Assembly (NCBI RefSeq): GCF_016775475.1
Contig: NZ_JAEUXJ010000001.1
Location: 310,001-374,000 of the forward strand
Length of the DNA: 64,000 nucleotides
Origin: Belnapia mucosa
GTDB lineage: Bacteria; Pseudomonadota; Alphaproteobacteria; Acetobacterales; Acetobacteraceae
Reading direction: 5' to 3'
Within the stretch, counting starts at the first letter, position 1. Each line of letters begins with the position of its first letter. A program made the position numbers and the translations under genes. The notes under the pieces are model-generated. The model was not told where the DNA came from, did not search any database, and worked only from the letters and a program-made list of their open reading frames with translations. This document shows, in pieces, positions 38,397 through 47,550 of the stretch.

Positions 38397-39377
38397 ATGC
38401 GCGCAGTCTGGTACGACCGGCAGGGACCAGCCGGCGAGGTCCTGACCTATGGCGAGCTGCCGACGCCGAGCCCGGGACCGGGCGAGGTGCTGGTCCGCCT
38501 CGCCACCTCCGGCGTCAATCCCTCGGACTGGAAGAGCCGCAGCGGGCGCGGCCGGCCCATGACCTTCCCCCGCGTCATCCCCCATAGCGACGGCGCCGGC
38601 CATATCGAGGCGGTAGGCGAGGGGGTGCCGCGGCAGCGGATTGGCCAGCGGGTCTGGACCTGGAACGGCCAGTGGAAGCGGCCCTTCGGCACCGCGGCGG
38701 AATATATCGCGCTCCCCTCGGAGCAGGCGGTGCCGCTGCCGGAGAATGTCGGCTTCGCCGAGGGCGCCTGCCTCGGCATTCCGGCGCTGACCGCGCTGCA
38801 TGCCGTCCTGACCGATGGCGGCGTCACCGGGCAGCGGGTGCTGGTCACCGGCGGGGCCGGGGCGGTCGGGCATTACGCCATCCAATTCGCCCGGCTGCTC
38901 GGCGCGGCTCAGGTCATAGCCACCGTCAGCGGCGAGGCCAAGGCGGCGCATGCCATGACGGCCGGGGCCGACCAAACGGTGAATTACCGCAGCGAGGATG
39001 TCGCCGACCGGGTCCTGGCGCTGACCGGCGGGGCGGGGGTGGACCGCGTGGTCGAGGTGGACCTGACCAGCGGCGCGCCGCTGCTGCCGCGGCTGATGGC
39101 GCCGGGCGGGGTCTGCGCCGCCTATGGCTCGAACGGGCCGGAGGCGACGGTGACCTTCGGCGCCGCCATCCTGAAGGGCATCGCGCTCCGCCTCTTCATC
39201 GTCTACGAGCTGACGTCGGCCGACCGCGCCAGGGCAATCGGCGCGCTGACGCCCTGGCTGGAACGCGGCCTGCTGCAGCATGCGGTCGCGGCCCATGCGC
39301 CGCTGGCGGAATGCGCCGCGGCGCATGATGCGGTGGAGCGCGGCGCCTATATCGGCAACCTGGTCCTCGACTGCTGA
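38397..39377 (+). CDS. NADPH:quinone reductase (zinc-independent MDR family)
   Basis: A 326-residue medium-chain reductase, quinone oxidoreductase (zeta-crystallin) group. No zinc-ligand cysteines are seen. The nucleotide-binding site is VLVTGGAGAVGHYAIQFA at about 145-165 and the N-terminal GroES-like domain contains VRLATSGVNPSDWKSRSG and PHSDGAGHIEAVG. It reduces quinones or alkenals with NADPH; the substrate is not fixed. GAAGGAGACGCCCG before ATG is a good ribosome binding site. A single gene between hemF and the antiporter. Confidence 0.9.
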   Translation: MRAVWYDRQGPAGEVLTYGELPTPSPGPGEVLVRLATSGVNPSDWKSRSGRGRPMTFPRVIPHSDGAGHIEAVGEGVPRQRIGQRVWTWNGQWKRPFGTAAEYIALPSEQAVPLPENVGFAEGACLGIPALTALHAVLTDGGVTGQRVLVTGGAGAVGHYAIQFARLLGAAQVIATVSGEAKAAHAMTAGADQTVNYRSEDVADRVLALTGGAGVDRVVEVDLTSGAPLLPRLMAPGGVCAAYGSNGPEATVTFGAAILKGIALRLFIVYELTSADRARAIGALTPWLERGLLQHAVAAHAPLAECAAAHDAVERGAYIGNLVLDC

Positions 39378-39398
39378 GGCCTACGGGCCGCAGGCCGG

Positions 39399-40925
39399 CT
39401 AATCCGCCGACGCCTTCAGGGCGCGGATGCGCGGATCGGCGGTGAGGTCGAGGAGGTCGATCTCCTCCTCGATCACATGGAAGGCGTCGTCGCCGATGGT
39501 CCCGTGGGAGCGAAGCGAGGCCAGCACCCGGCGCTGCGCCGCCACCGCCCGGCGCTGCAGTACGGCCAGATCCTCGGCGCCGCCCTCTGCCGGGCGCAGC
39601 CGGGCGACATAGTCCCGCTCCAGCACCGCGGCGGCGCGGCCGGGCGGGGCCTGCCGTAGCGTGGCAAGCGCCGCCTCGGCGGTGGCGCGGCGGGCCAGTG
39701 CCACTTCGCGCTCCACATCGCCGTCATCCGGCAGGCGCAGCCGTTCCAGCAGCCAGCGCAGGGTGAGGCCCTGCAGGACCAGGGTCACCAGCGTCACGGC
39801 GAAGGCGGTCAGCAGGATCAGGTCGCGGAAGGGGAATTCGGCCGGCAGGGCCAGCGCCGCGGCCAGGGTGACGATGCCGCGCATGCCGCACCAGCCGACG
39901 ACCAGGCTGCCGCGCAGGCTCGGCCCCTCGCCGGGCTTGCGGCCGATCCGCGCCACCACCGCATAGCCCATCACCCAAGCGAAGCGGACCAGGATGACCA
40001 CGGCGCAGGCCGCGGCGGCGAAGCCGGCATCGCGCCAGCCGCCGCCATCGAGCCGCTCGAGGATGCCGCGGAGCTGGAGGCCGATCAGGATGAAGGCGAG
40101 GATGTTGAGGACGAAGACCGCCACGTCCCACACCGCATAGCTGGCGATCCGCGCCCGCCCATCCATCCGCAGCGGGGCAAAGCGGGCAATGGTCATGGCA
40201 TAGGCGACCATGGTGATGATGGCGGATACACCGAGACGCTCAGCCAGCAGCCAGACCGCGAAGGTGCCGAGGAACTGCACCAGCACCGCGATCGAGATGT
40301 CCTGCCGATTCGCCTCCAGCTTGAACCAGAGCCAGGCGGCGCCGATGCCGAGCAGCGCGCCGCCGCCGCAGGTCAGCAGCAGCATCGGCACCACCTCCCA
40401 GCCGCTGACTGCCGCGCCCATGGCGGCGCCGACCGCGACGCGGAACAGCAGCAGCGCGGTCGCGTCGTTCAGCAGGCTCTCGCCTTCCAGGATCACCAGC
40501 ACCCGGTGCGGCGGGCGGAGCTGGCGCAGCACCGCGGCGGCGGCCGAGGCATCGGGCGGGGCGACGATCGCGCCGAGCGCGATGGCGGCGGCCCAGGGCA
40601 GGCCCGGCTCCACCCACCGCGCCACCGCGGCGACGGCGAAGGCGGTGCAGAGCACGCAGACCAGGACCAGCCCGGTGACCGGCAGCCAATTCGCCCGAAG
40701 GTCGCGCGGCGAGGCGTCGTACGCAGCGTCCAGCAGGGTGGGCGCGACAAACAGGGCGAGCGCCAGGTCGGGGTCGAGATTGATCTGCGGCAGGCCCGGC
40801 ACCAGCGCCCCGGCCGTGCCGGCCAGGGCCAGGAGCGCCGGATAGGGTGCCTGAAGTCGCTTCGCCAGGACGGCCAGCAGGGCGCCGGCGAGCAGGAGCC
40901 CGATGACGGTCTCGAAGATCAGCAT
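39399..40925 (-). CDS. Na+/H+ antiporter, CPA1/NhaP family
   Basis: A 508-residue cation/proton antiporter with about 12 helices followed by a soluble C-terminal tail of ~115 residues. The ion-binding stretch is AIVAPPDASAAAAVL, with the helix-5 motif EGESLLNDATALLLFR, and VGWCGMRGIVTLAAALALP in helix 10 and 11. It exchanges sodium or potassium for protons to control pH. The C-terminal tail (basic, with DLAVLQRRAVAAQRRVLA and then an acidic end) may be regulatory. Divergent from the Bug protein. Confidence 0.93.
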   Translation of the reverse strand: MLIFETVIGLLLAGALLAVLAKRLQAPYPALLALAGTAGALVPGLPQINLDPDLALALFVAPTLLDAAYDASPRDLRANWLPVTGLVLVCVLCTAFAVAAVARWVEPGLPWAAAIALGAIVAPPDASAAAAVLRQLRPPHRVLVILEGESLLNDATALLLFRVAVGAAMGAAVSGWEVVPMLLLTCGGGALLGIGAAWLWFKLEANRQDISIAVLVQFLGTFAVWLLAERLGVSAIITMVAYAMTIARFAPLRMDGRARIASYAVWDVAVFVLNILAFILIGLQLRGILERLDGGGWRDAGFAAAACAVVILVRFAWVMGYAVVARIGRKPGEGPSLRGSLVVGWCGMRGIVTLAAALALPAEFPFRDLILLTAFAVTLVTLVLQGLTLRWLLERLRLPDDGDVEREVALARRATAEAALATLRQAPPGRAAAVLERDYVARLRPAEGGAEDLAVLQRRAVAAQRRVLASLRSHGTIGDDAFHVIEEEIDLLDLTADPRIRALKASAD

Positions 40926-40996
40926 GCGGCACCTTTCCCGGCGGCGGCTCTGCGGTCATCCTCCCCTTACCAGACCGAAACCGGGAGAGAACCGCC

Positions 40997-41974
40997 ATGA
41001 TCCGTCGCCGCGCCCTGATCGCGGGCGCACCGAGCCTGCTCGCCGCCCCCGCCCTGGCCCAATCCCTCGGCGACTGGCCGAACCGCCCGGTCCGTGTCGT
41101 GATCCCCTGGCCGCCCGGCGGCTCGACCGATGTGCTGGCGCGGCTGGTCTGCGAACAGCTCGGCACCAAGCTCGGGCAGAATTTCATCCTGGAGAACCGG
41201 CCGGGTGCGGGCGGCAATATCGGCATGGAGGTGATCGCGAAGTCGCCGGCCGATGGCTATACCCAGGGCCCGGCGACCATCGCCAACCTCTCCATCGCGC
41301 AATTCCTCTATGCGCGGCTGCCCTTCGACCCCGAGAAGGATTTCTCGGTGATCTCGATGCATTGGGAGCTGCCGAATGTGCTGGTGGCGCCGGCGCAATT
41401 CTGCCCGGCCAACAATGCGCGCGAGTTCATCGAATGGGCGCGGTCGCGGCCGAACGGCGTCTCCTTCGGCAGCCCGGGTGTCGGGACCACGGCGCATCTC
41501 TGCGGCAGCATGTTCTGCGACCGGCAGAAGATCGATGGCCAGCACGTGCCCTTCCGCGGCGCGGCACAGATCATCCCGGCCATACTGGCGGGCGACCTGA
41601 CCTTCGCCCTCGACAACCTCGCCAGCTACATCCCGGTGATCCAGGAAGGCCGGATGAAGGCCTTCGCGGTGACGAGCCCGGAGCGCTGGCCCTCCCTGCC
41701 GAATATCCCGACCATGGGCCAGGCCGGCATCCCGGATTTCGTCGTGACCTCCTGGTGCGCCTGGGTCGGGCCGGCGGGGATTCCGCGCCCGATCGTGGAC
41801 CGGGTGAATGCGGCGATGAAGGAGATCGCCGAGGACCCGGCCATGCAGCGGCGCTTCGAGCAGACCGGCGCCCGCTGCGTCTGGAGCACGCCGGAGGATG
41901 CGGTGAAGCATGCGGCCAGCCAGCGGCCGATGCTGAAGGAGATGGTCCGCATCTCCGGCGCCAAGATGGACTGA
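40997..41974 (+). CDS. Tripartite tricarboxylate transporter substrate-binding protein (Bug family)
   Basis: A 325-residue periplasmic binding protein. The N-terminus MIRRRALIAGAPSLLAAPAL carries a twin-arginine-like signal with cleavage after AQS. The family signature is PVRVVIPWPPGGSTDVLARL, then ENRPGAGGNIGMEVIAKSPADG, and the ligand-site PYRG-type loop reads VPFRGAAQIIPAI. Bug proteins bind carboxylates or other small anions. No TctA/TctB genes are next to it, the usual orphan situation in Acetobacteraceae and betaproteobacteria. GGGAGAG is the ribosome binding site. Confidence 0.93.
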   Translation: MIRRRALIAGAPSLLAAPALAQSLGDWPNRPVRVVIPWPPGGSTDVLARLVCEQLGTKLGQNFILENRPGAGGNIGMEVIAKSPADGYTQGPATIANLSIAQFLYARLPFDPEKDFSVISMHWELPNVLVAPAQFCPANNAREFIEWARSRPNGVSFGSPGVGTTAHLCGSMFCDRQKIDGQHVPFRGAAQIIPAILAGDLTFALDNLASYIPVIQEGRMKAFAVTSPERWPSLPNIPTMGQAGIPDFVVTSWCAWVGPAGIPRPIVDRVNAAMKEIAEDPAMQRRFEQTGARCVWSTPEDAVKHAASQRPMLKEMVRISGAKMD

Positions 41975-41987
41975 TGCCCCGGCCGGG

Positions 41988-42191
41988 CTACCGGTCCTGC
42001 TGGTAGCCCTGGTTCGTGGTGTTCTGCTTGATGTCGCCCTGGCGCCCCTGTTCGCCGAGGTTGCGGTCGCGGCTGGACTTCACGGCCTCGGCCTCCTGGG
42101 CGCTCATATCGCCTTCGGGGCTCTGGGCCCCGGGGCCGTGCGGGCTGCGATTGGCCGGCGGGACCGGCGGCAGATGGGCCTTGGATGACAT
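41988..42191 (-). CDS. Small hydrophilic hypothetical protein
   Basis: A 67-residue protein without hydrophobic segments. It starts MSSKAHLPPVPPANRSPHGPG and ends NTTNQGYQQDR, rich in Gln, Asn and charged residues, so it is probably disordered. Such short Pro-rich proteins occur widely in Methylobacterium and Roseomonas and are often stress-related, but no function is known. The start codon is clear and it lies 13 bases from the convergent Bug gene. Confidence 0.7.
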   Translation of the reverse strand: MSSKAHLPPVPPANRSPHGPGAQSPEGDMSAQEAEAVKSSRDRNLGEQGRQGDIKQNTTNQGYQQDR

Positions 42192-42298
42192 GGCGTTCCC
42201 CGTTGGGTGGTGATGGATGGGATCAACGCCGCCCCGGCGCGGGGCGTTCCGCCGCCTGCCCCTGGTAATCCACGGCGCCCCGCCGCATACCGCCCGCC

Positions 42299-42949
42299 AT
42301 GCCCACCCCCAGCACCGCCCCGCTTTGGCTCAATAGCCTGTTCGTGGACCATGCCCTGTTGCGCCTCGGCTGGCGCAATTGGGGGGTGGTGGCACCGGGG
42401 CGGCTCTATCGTTCGAACCACCCGATGCCCTGGCAGCTCCGGGCGGCGGCGCGGCGCTTCGGCCTGAGGACGGTGATCAACCTGCGGGGTGAGCGGACCG
42501 GCTGCGGCTCCGACCGGCTCGGCAGGGCGGCGGCGGCAGAACTCGGCCTCGACCATATCGATGCGCCCTTCGAGAGCCGGGGCGCGCCGCATAAGGACCG
42601 CATCCTGCGGCTCGCCAACATCTTCGGGACAATGCGGGAGCCGGCGTTGCTGCACTGCAAATCGGGCGCCGACCGCACCGGCCTCGCCGCCGGGCTCTGG
42701 CTGCTGCTGCAGGGCCGGCCGCCGGAGGAGGCGCTGGCCCAGCTCTCGCTCCGCCATGGACACTTGCGGCAGAGCCGCACCGGCATCCTCGACGCCTTCT
42801 TCCTCAGCTATGCCGCGGCGCATCGGGGGACCGGCAAGCCCTTCCTCGACTGGCTGCGGGATGATTACTCCGAAGCCGCGCTGCGCGAGGCCTTCCAGTC
42901 CCAGGGCTGGGCGGACCGGCTGATGGATGGCGTGCTGCGGCGGGAGTAG
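42299..42949 (+). CDS. Tyrosine-protein phosphatase, dual-specificity type
   Basis: A 216-residue cysteine-dependent phosphatase. The C-x5-R loop is HCKSGADRTGLAAGL with nucleophile Cys120 and Arg126; the N-terminal GRLYRSNHPMPWQLRAAARR and VINLRGERTG match the fused-phosphatase (DSP/PTEN-like) family found near polysaccharide genes. The general-acid Asp is not certain. Substrate unknown. It ends exactly where the convergent AbrB-type gene's stop begins. Confidence 0.85.
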   Translation: MPTPSTAPLWLNSLFVDHALLRLGWRNWGVVAPGRLYRSNHPMPWQLRAAARRFGLRTVINLRGERTGCGSDRLGRAAAAELGLDHIDAPFESRGAPHKDRILRLANIFGTMREPALLHCKSGADRTGLAAGLWLLLQGRPPEEALAQLSLRHGHLRQSRTGILDAFFLSYAAAHRGTGKPFLDWLRDDYSEAALREAFQSQGWADRLMDGVLRRE

Positions 42950-44038
42950 CTAACCGAGCAGGCCGAAGCGCGCCGCGAGGGTATGGATCCGCCCGACCAG
43001 AAGGTTGCACAGCACCGTCCGGGTCAGGTGGAAGCCGAGCACCAGCGGCACGCCGAGCTCCAGCGCCTTGGCCGTCAGCGCCATCTCCGGCATTCCGCCC
43101 GGTGCCATGCCGAGGATCATCGCCGCCATCGGCAGTCCGGCCAGCGCGCCGATACCGACCGCGAGCACGGTCAGCAGCAGCGACAGCACGGCGGAAGAGA
43201 TCAGGGCCGCGACCGCCAGCCGGTGCGAGGCGAGCAGGAAGCTCCGCGTCAGCCGCGTGCCGAGCGTCGCGCCCATCGCCACCTGCGCCGCATCCACCAG
43301 CGGCACCGGCACGCCGGAGGGAAGATGGCCGCTGGCAGCGAGCAGGATGCCGAGCGCGCAAGGCCCGAGCATCCAGGGATTGGCGATGCCGAGCCGGCGC
43401 AGCGGCCAGGCCAGCAGCAGCCCCGCCGCCGCCATGGCGAGGAGACCCGGCCACCAGGTCGCGGCGCGGGCGGCGGTGAAATCGCCATAGTCGCCATGCG
43501 GCGCCAGCCAGCCGAGCAGCGGCGGGAAGGTCAGCACCACCACCAGCACGCGCATGGTCTGGGCCAGGGTCACGGTGGCGACCGAGGCCCGCGCCTCCTG
43601 CGCCAGCATGGCCATGACGATCACACCCCCTGGCACCGAGCAGAAGAAGGCGGTCTGCCCATCCGTCCCGGCCAGCCGGGTAAAGAGCCGCGCGACAACC
43701 AAGCCCGAGAGGATGGCCAGCACGCCGCCCAGCAGCATGACCGGCAGCGCCCCCATCACCGCCGCCAGCACCGGGCCGGAAAAGGTGATGCCAAGGGCGA
43801 GGCCGAGGAAGACCAGCCCCGCCGGCCGGGCCCAGCCGGGCATGGCGACCGGGCGGCTCCATGACAGGGCGGCCGTCGCCACCATGGCGCCGATCATCCA
43901 GGCGAGCGGCACATGCAGCAGGTGCATGAACCCACCGCCCAGGGCGGCGCAGCTGCCGGTGATGAGATGGATGCGGGTGGGGGAGGTCGCGGGGGCGCTC
44001 AAGGCAGGCAGGTTCGCGCGCCCGGGGTCGGCGGTCAA
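42950..44038 (-). CDS. AbrB-family membrane transporter (two AbrB repeats)
   Basis: A 362-residue membrane protein with ten or more helices. Two repeats of the AbrB/'ammonia monooxygenase' domain are visible: HVPLAWMIGAMVATAALSW then a G-rich FCSVPGGVIVMAMLAQEA, and later IANPWMLGPCALGILLAASG then MAPGGMPEMALTAKALELG. The P-G-G motifs at repeat ends are the family signature. It may move a small solute. The start is uncertain: TTG 44038 or a later TTG 44002; no ATG lies before residue 38. It is divergent from the FlaG-like gene. Confidence 0.8.
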   Translation of the reverse strand: MTADPGRANLPALSAPATSPTRIHLITGSCAALGGGFMHLLHVPLAWMIGAMVATAALSWSRPVAMPGWARPAGLVFLGLALGITFSGPVLAAVMGALPVMLLGGVLAILSGLVVARLFTRLAGTDGQTAFFCSVPGGVIVMAMLAQEARASVATVTLAQTMRVLVVVLTFPPLLGWLAPHGDYGDFTAARAATWWPGLLAMAAAGLLLAWPLRRLGIANPWMLGPCALGILLAASGHLPSGVPVPLVDAAQVAMGATLGTRLTRSFLLASHRLAVAALISSAVLSLLLTVLAVGIGALAGLPMAAMILGMAPGGMPEMALTAKALELGVPLVLGFHLTRTVLCNLLVGRIHTLAARFGLLG

Positions 44039-44098
44039 ACCGGGGGCCGCGTTAAGCCCTTCTTCACCGCAGTCGCGTTAGCTGAGCAAACGGTTGCC

Positions 44099-44407
44099 AT
44101 GATCCCATCCGACGCCATTCCCCCGATCGCCACCCGCACCCACGCGCCCGGCCCCGGTCCGGTCGCCGTGGCGGCGCCGGCCGCCATGCCGGCAGCGCCC
44201 GCGCCCGCGGCGACGCCCAGCCCGAGCCTGCGGATCGATCCCGCGCTCGGCATCGTCGTGATGGAATTCCGTGACGACACCGGGCAGGTAGCGGCGAGCT
44301 TGCCGACTGAGCGAGAACTCGCCGCCTATCGCAATGCCGCCAGGAGCGGCCAGGCGCCGGGCCCTAGCGCGGACCCAGAGCCGACCCCTGCGCCGACCCG
44401 AGGGTAA
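44099..44407 (+). CDS. Small Pro/Ala-rich protein with FlaG-like core
   Basis: A 102-residue protein. A Pro/Ala linker fills residues 15-45, followed by SLRIDPALGIVVMEFRDDTG, an alternating strand pair like that of FlaG domains (residue pattern R-I-D-x-x-x-G-I-V-V-x-x), then a charged helix and a Pro-rich tail. The position beside flbT supports a flagellar role. The last 44 bases overlap flbT on the opposite strand. The FlaG label is a tentative fold resemblance. Confidence 0.55.
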   Translation: MIPSDAIPPIATRTHAPGPGPVAVAAPAAMPAAPAPAATPSPSLRIDPALGIVVMEFRDDTGQVAASLPTERELAAYRNAARSGQAPGPSADPEPTPAPTRG

Positions 44408-44852
44408 GGGTCCGCGATTCACCCTCTGCCCGGCTGGGCAGGCGGGTCGGCACCAGCGTGGGCAGGCCGAGCACCTCCTCCTCATGCCGCATCACGCGGC
44501 GGGCGAGCTTCAGCGCCTGGTAGCAATCATCGGCCTCGGCGCAGGCGAGCGCCTGGCGCAGCATCTCCCGCGCGAGGGCCGAGGTGGTGGCGGTCTGGAA
44601 ATCGGCGATCAGGGCGCGGGCTGCCTGCATCCCGCCGTCGCGCTCCTCCTCCGAGCCGATATAGGCGGTCTGCAGGGCGAAATAGATCCGTCGCGCCGGC
44701 GTGGTCGCGGCCTCCGGCGGCATGATCTGCTTGCCGAACAGGAACCGTGCCTTGGCCGCCAGCTCGATGCGGGTGCGGTTGCGGAAGCGGATCGGGGCGC
44801 CATTGACGACCATCAGGTCGCCCTGCCGCAATTCGAGGACCAGCGTGGACAT
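44364..44852 (-). CDS. flbT: Flagellar biosynthesis repressor FlbT
   Basis: A 162-residue post-transcriptional regulator that, in Caulobacter, binds flagellin mRNA and lowers its stability. The family N-terminus LVLELRQGDLMVVNGAPIRF and the RTRIELAAKARFLFGKQIM segment are intact, with FALQTAYIG and helical C-terminus. In alphaproteobacteria flbT follows flgL with flaF; here flaF is not next to it. It lies 84 bases downstream of flgL in the same orientation. Confidence 0.93.
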   Translation of the reverse strand: MSTLVLELRQGDLMVVNGAPIRFRNRTRIELAAKARFLFGKQIMPPEAATTPARRIYFALQTAYIGSEEERDGGMQAARALIADFQTATTSALAREMLRQALACAEADDCYQALKLARRVMRHEEEVLGLPTLVPTRLPSRAEGESRTLTLGSAQGSALGPR

Positions 44853-44936
44853 TCTTGTTCCTTTCGAACCCGCGCCGCAATGTTGGCGCGGATGGTCGCA
44901 TGCCCCGCTTAACGCGGGCTGAAACCCGACCCCGCC

Positions 44937-46004
44937 TCACCGGAGATAGCCGGCGAGGCTGAGCGAGCCGAGCGCGCCGATGGCGGTGTAGCTCGCCTCC
45001 AGCGTGGTCTTGGTCGATTGCAGCCGGGTGAGGACGGCGGCGAGGTCGATCTCCTCGATCCCGGCCAGCTGCGCCTTGAGCGAATCCTGCAGCTCCGCAT
45101 GCCGGGTCTGCTGCGCCTCCAGCCGGGCCTGGGTCTGGCCGAGCGCGCCCTGCTCATCGGCCAGGGCATCGGCGGCGCTCTGCAATCCGCTGCGGATGGT
45201 ATCTGCCATGGCCTGGAAATCGGCCGGCGAGGCGGTCTGGGCCGGGGTGAGGGCGGCGATGCTGGCCAGGCCCCGAAGCAGGTCCCGCACCCAGGAGCCG
45301 GTGGTCTCCCCGGCCGAGCGTGCCGCCGCGTTGCGGTTGGCGAAGAGCCCGACCGGCGTCGCCGTGCCATCGGCCGAAAGCAGGCTGCGCCGCGGCTCCA
45401 CCCCGCCTCGGGCGGGATCGGAGAGGAAATCGGAGAAGGGCGTGGTGCCGGCGCTGTCATCGAGCGCAGCGGCGCGGGTCGCGGCCGCGACGGTGGCCGC
45501 ATTGCCGCCGCCGAGCGTGCCGATGGCAGCGGCGATCTGGCTCGCCATGCCGCCGGTCGGCAGCGCATCCGGGTCGGGCACCGGCGGATTGGCGAGATCG
45601 CTGCCGCCGAACAGGTATTCGCCGCCCGACTGGGTGTTGAGCAACTGGCCGACCTGGACCATGGCATCGCGCGCCTGAGTCGCCGCCAGGGCGAGGGATT
45701 GCGGGTCCTTGGAATCGAGCTTCACCGCCACCCCATCGCCGAAGCGCCGGGCGATGACCGCCAGCTGGCCGAGCGCGCCCTGCGCCGCCTCCAGCCGCGG
45801 GAGTGTCAGGCCGATGGCGCCGGAATAGGCGGTGCGCCGGGCCATCTCGGCACGCAGGTCGAGGGCACGCGGCAGCTGCGGCGCGAGGTCGCCCGGCGCC
45901 TCGGCCTTCAGCCCGGTGGTCACCTGGCGGCTGAGGGATTGCATCCGCGCCCGCAGCAGCGCCGCGTCGGCCGAAAGCCCGCCGAGCAGGTCGATCCGTG
46001 CCAT
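44937..46004 (-). CDS. flgL: Flagellar hook-associated protein 3 (FlgL)
   Basis: A 355-residue hook-filament junction protein. The N-terminal helix (ALLRARMQSLSRQVTTGLKA) and the C-terminal helix (LQSTKTTLEASYTAIGALG) are the flagellin-like coiled-coil ends, and GGEYLFGGSDLANPPV is the family's central motif. It connects the hook to the filament after FlgK. The gene starts one base after the flgK stop. Confidence 0.93.
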   Translation of the reverse strand: MARIDLLGGLSADAALLRARMQSLSRQVTTGLKAEAPGDLAPQLPRALDLRAEMARRTAYSGAIGLTLPRLEAAQGALGQLAVIARRFGDGVAVKLDSKDPQSLALAATQARDAMVQVGQLLNTQSGGEYLFGGSDLANPPVPDPDALPTGGMASQIAAAIGTLGGGNAATVAAATRAAALDDSAGTTPFSDFLSDPARGGVEPRRSLLSADGTATPVGLFANRNAAARSAGETTGSWVRDLLRGLASIAALTPAQTASPADFQAMADTIRSGLQSAADALADEQGALGQTQARLEAQQTRHAELQDSLKAQLAGIEEIDLAAVLTRLQSTKTTLEASYTAIGALGSLSLAGYLR

Positions 46005-46005
46005 C

Positions 46006-47535
46006 TCAGCGCACCGCGCCCAGCAGGGCGTCCCACATGGATTGCAGCGTGCCGATCACCCGCGCATTGGCCGCATAGGCATTCTGCAGCGTGACCATCC
46101 CCGCCATCTCGGCATCCACATCGACGCCGGAGCGGGCAGCGAAGCGCGCCTCCAGCGCGGTCTGGAGGGCTGTCGCGCTGTCCTTGGCCGTGGTCGCCGC
46201 GGCGCGGTCGCCGAGCTGGGCGGTGGTGACGGCGCCGGCATAGTCGGCGATGGTTCCGCCCGGCACGAAGGGCGAGGCGAGGCTGCCATCCGGGCCGAGC
46301 CCGGCGCTGGCGATAGGCGGCCAGGGACTGCCAGGCGCTGCCTCCCGCCCCAGGCTGTGTTTCAGCACGCGGTCGACCAGGGTGGTGAAGCCGGCGGGCC
46401 CGCCCGGAGGATTGGGCGTGAAGGCATCCGGCCCGCCGGGGCTGGCCGCCACAGCATGGGTGCCGTCGCGCAGCAGGCCAGGATCGGCGGCAACCGCCGC
46501 GCCGATCCGCAGCCGGGCGGCGAGGCCGGGCTGGGTGCTGCCGGCATAGGGCTGCGACGGGTCCGGCAGCGTCGTGCCATCCGCATCGGTAAAGAGCGCC
46601 AACCCCTCCCGCCCGAAGCGATCGGCGAGATTGGCGGCGACCAGATCCGTCTCCGCTTGGTAGCGCGGCAAGGTGCGGTCGCGCAGCGCGACATATTCGC
46701 CGAGCCGGCCGCCCGCGAGCTGCGCCGTGACGTCGATCCCGTTCAGGGTCACGCCCGGCAGGGTGCCGGCGGGGGGACCATGATAGGTATCGGGCGTGAC
46801 GGTCGCCGGCGCCACCGCCAGCACGTCATGCCTTGGGTCGAGCGGCAGCACCACGCCGCCGCTCGCCACCAGAAGCAGGTCGCCGCCCGGCTTGCGGATG
46901 GCCTGGATGTCGAGGCTCTCGCCGAGGCTGGCGATGGCGGCGTCGCGCTGATCCTCGAGCGCGGCGGCATCGCCGCTCTCGCCGGAGCGGAGCTGGAGGG
47001 TGAGGCCGGCGATCCGGCGCAGCGCCGCATTGGCGGCCGCCACCTCCTGCACCATTCCGTCCTGAGCCTGCTGCCGGGCCGCGCCGATCGCGGCGGAGAC
47101 ATCGTGCAGCCGCGTGGTCACGGTCTCGGCGGCGGTGAGGACCGCGCGCTGCTGCCCGGCATCGGCCGGGGTGACGCGGAGGCTGGTGAAGGCGCCGGCC
47201 AGCGCGCCCACCGCATCGCCGAGCGTCGCGCCATCGCCCGTCGCGCCATGCGCCTGCTCGATCCCCTGCAGCAGGGCTTCCCGCGCCTTCGCTGCGGCGA
47301 CCGCGCCGCGATTGCGTTCGAGCTGGAGCTGCACGGCGGTATCGACCGCGCGCTGCGCCGCACCGCTTCGCAGCCCCGCCGGCATCTCGCCGATATCGAC
47401 CGCCTGCTGCGGCACCGTCCGCCGGGTGTAGCCCGGCGTATCCGCATTGGCGATATTCTGCGAGGTCTGGGCGAGGCTGCGCTGGACGGCGGCGAGGCCG
47501 CTGCAGGCGATGCCGAGGGCGAGGTTGAGGCTCAT
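46006..47535 (-). CDS. flgK: Flagellar hook-associated protein 1 (FlgK)
   Basis: A 509-residue junction protein. The N-terminal rod motif ALGIACSGLAAVQRSLAQTS and NIANADTPGYTRRTV (the A-N-x-x-T-P-G-Y-x-R signature) are intact, and the C-terminal end has VTLQNAYAANARVIGTLQSMWDALL (given in part). The middle is the variable domain, shorter than in E. coli. It follows flgE by 15 bases. Confidence 0.95.
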   Translation of the reverse strand: MSLNLALGIACSGLAAVQRSLAQTSQNIANADTPGYTRRTVPQQAVDIGEMPAGLRSGAAQRAVDTAVQLQLERNRGAVAAAKAREALLQGIEQAHGATGDGATLGDAVGALAGAFTSLRVTPADAGQQRAVLTAAETVTTRLHDVSAAIGAARQQAQDGMVQEVAAANAALRRIAGLTLQLRSGESGDAAALEDQRDAAIASLGESLDIQAIRKPGGDLLLVASGGVVLPLDPRHDVLAVAPATVTPDTYHGPPAGTLPGVTLNGIDVTAQLAGGRLGEYVALRDRTLPRYQAETDLVAANLADRFGREGLALFTDADGTTLPDPSQPYAGSTQPGLAARLRIGAAVAADPGLLRDGTHAVAASPGGPDAFTPNPPGGPAGFTTLVDRVLKHSLGREAAPGSPWPPIASAGLGPDGSLASPFVPGGTIADYAGAVTTAQLGDRAAATTAKDSATALQTALEARFAARSGVDVDAEMAGMVTLQNAYAANARVIGTLQSMWDALLGAVR

Positions 47536-47550
47536 CGCCTAAGACCCTGC

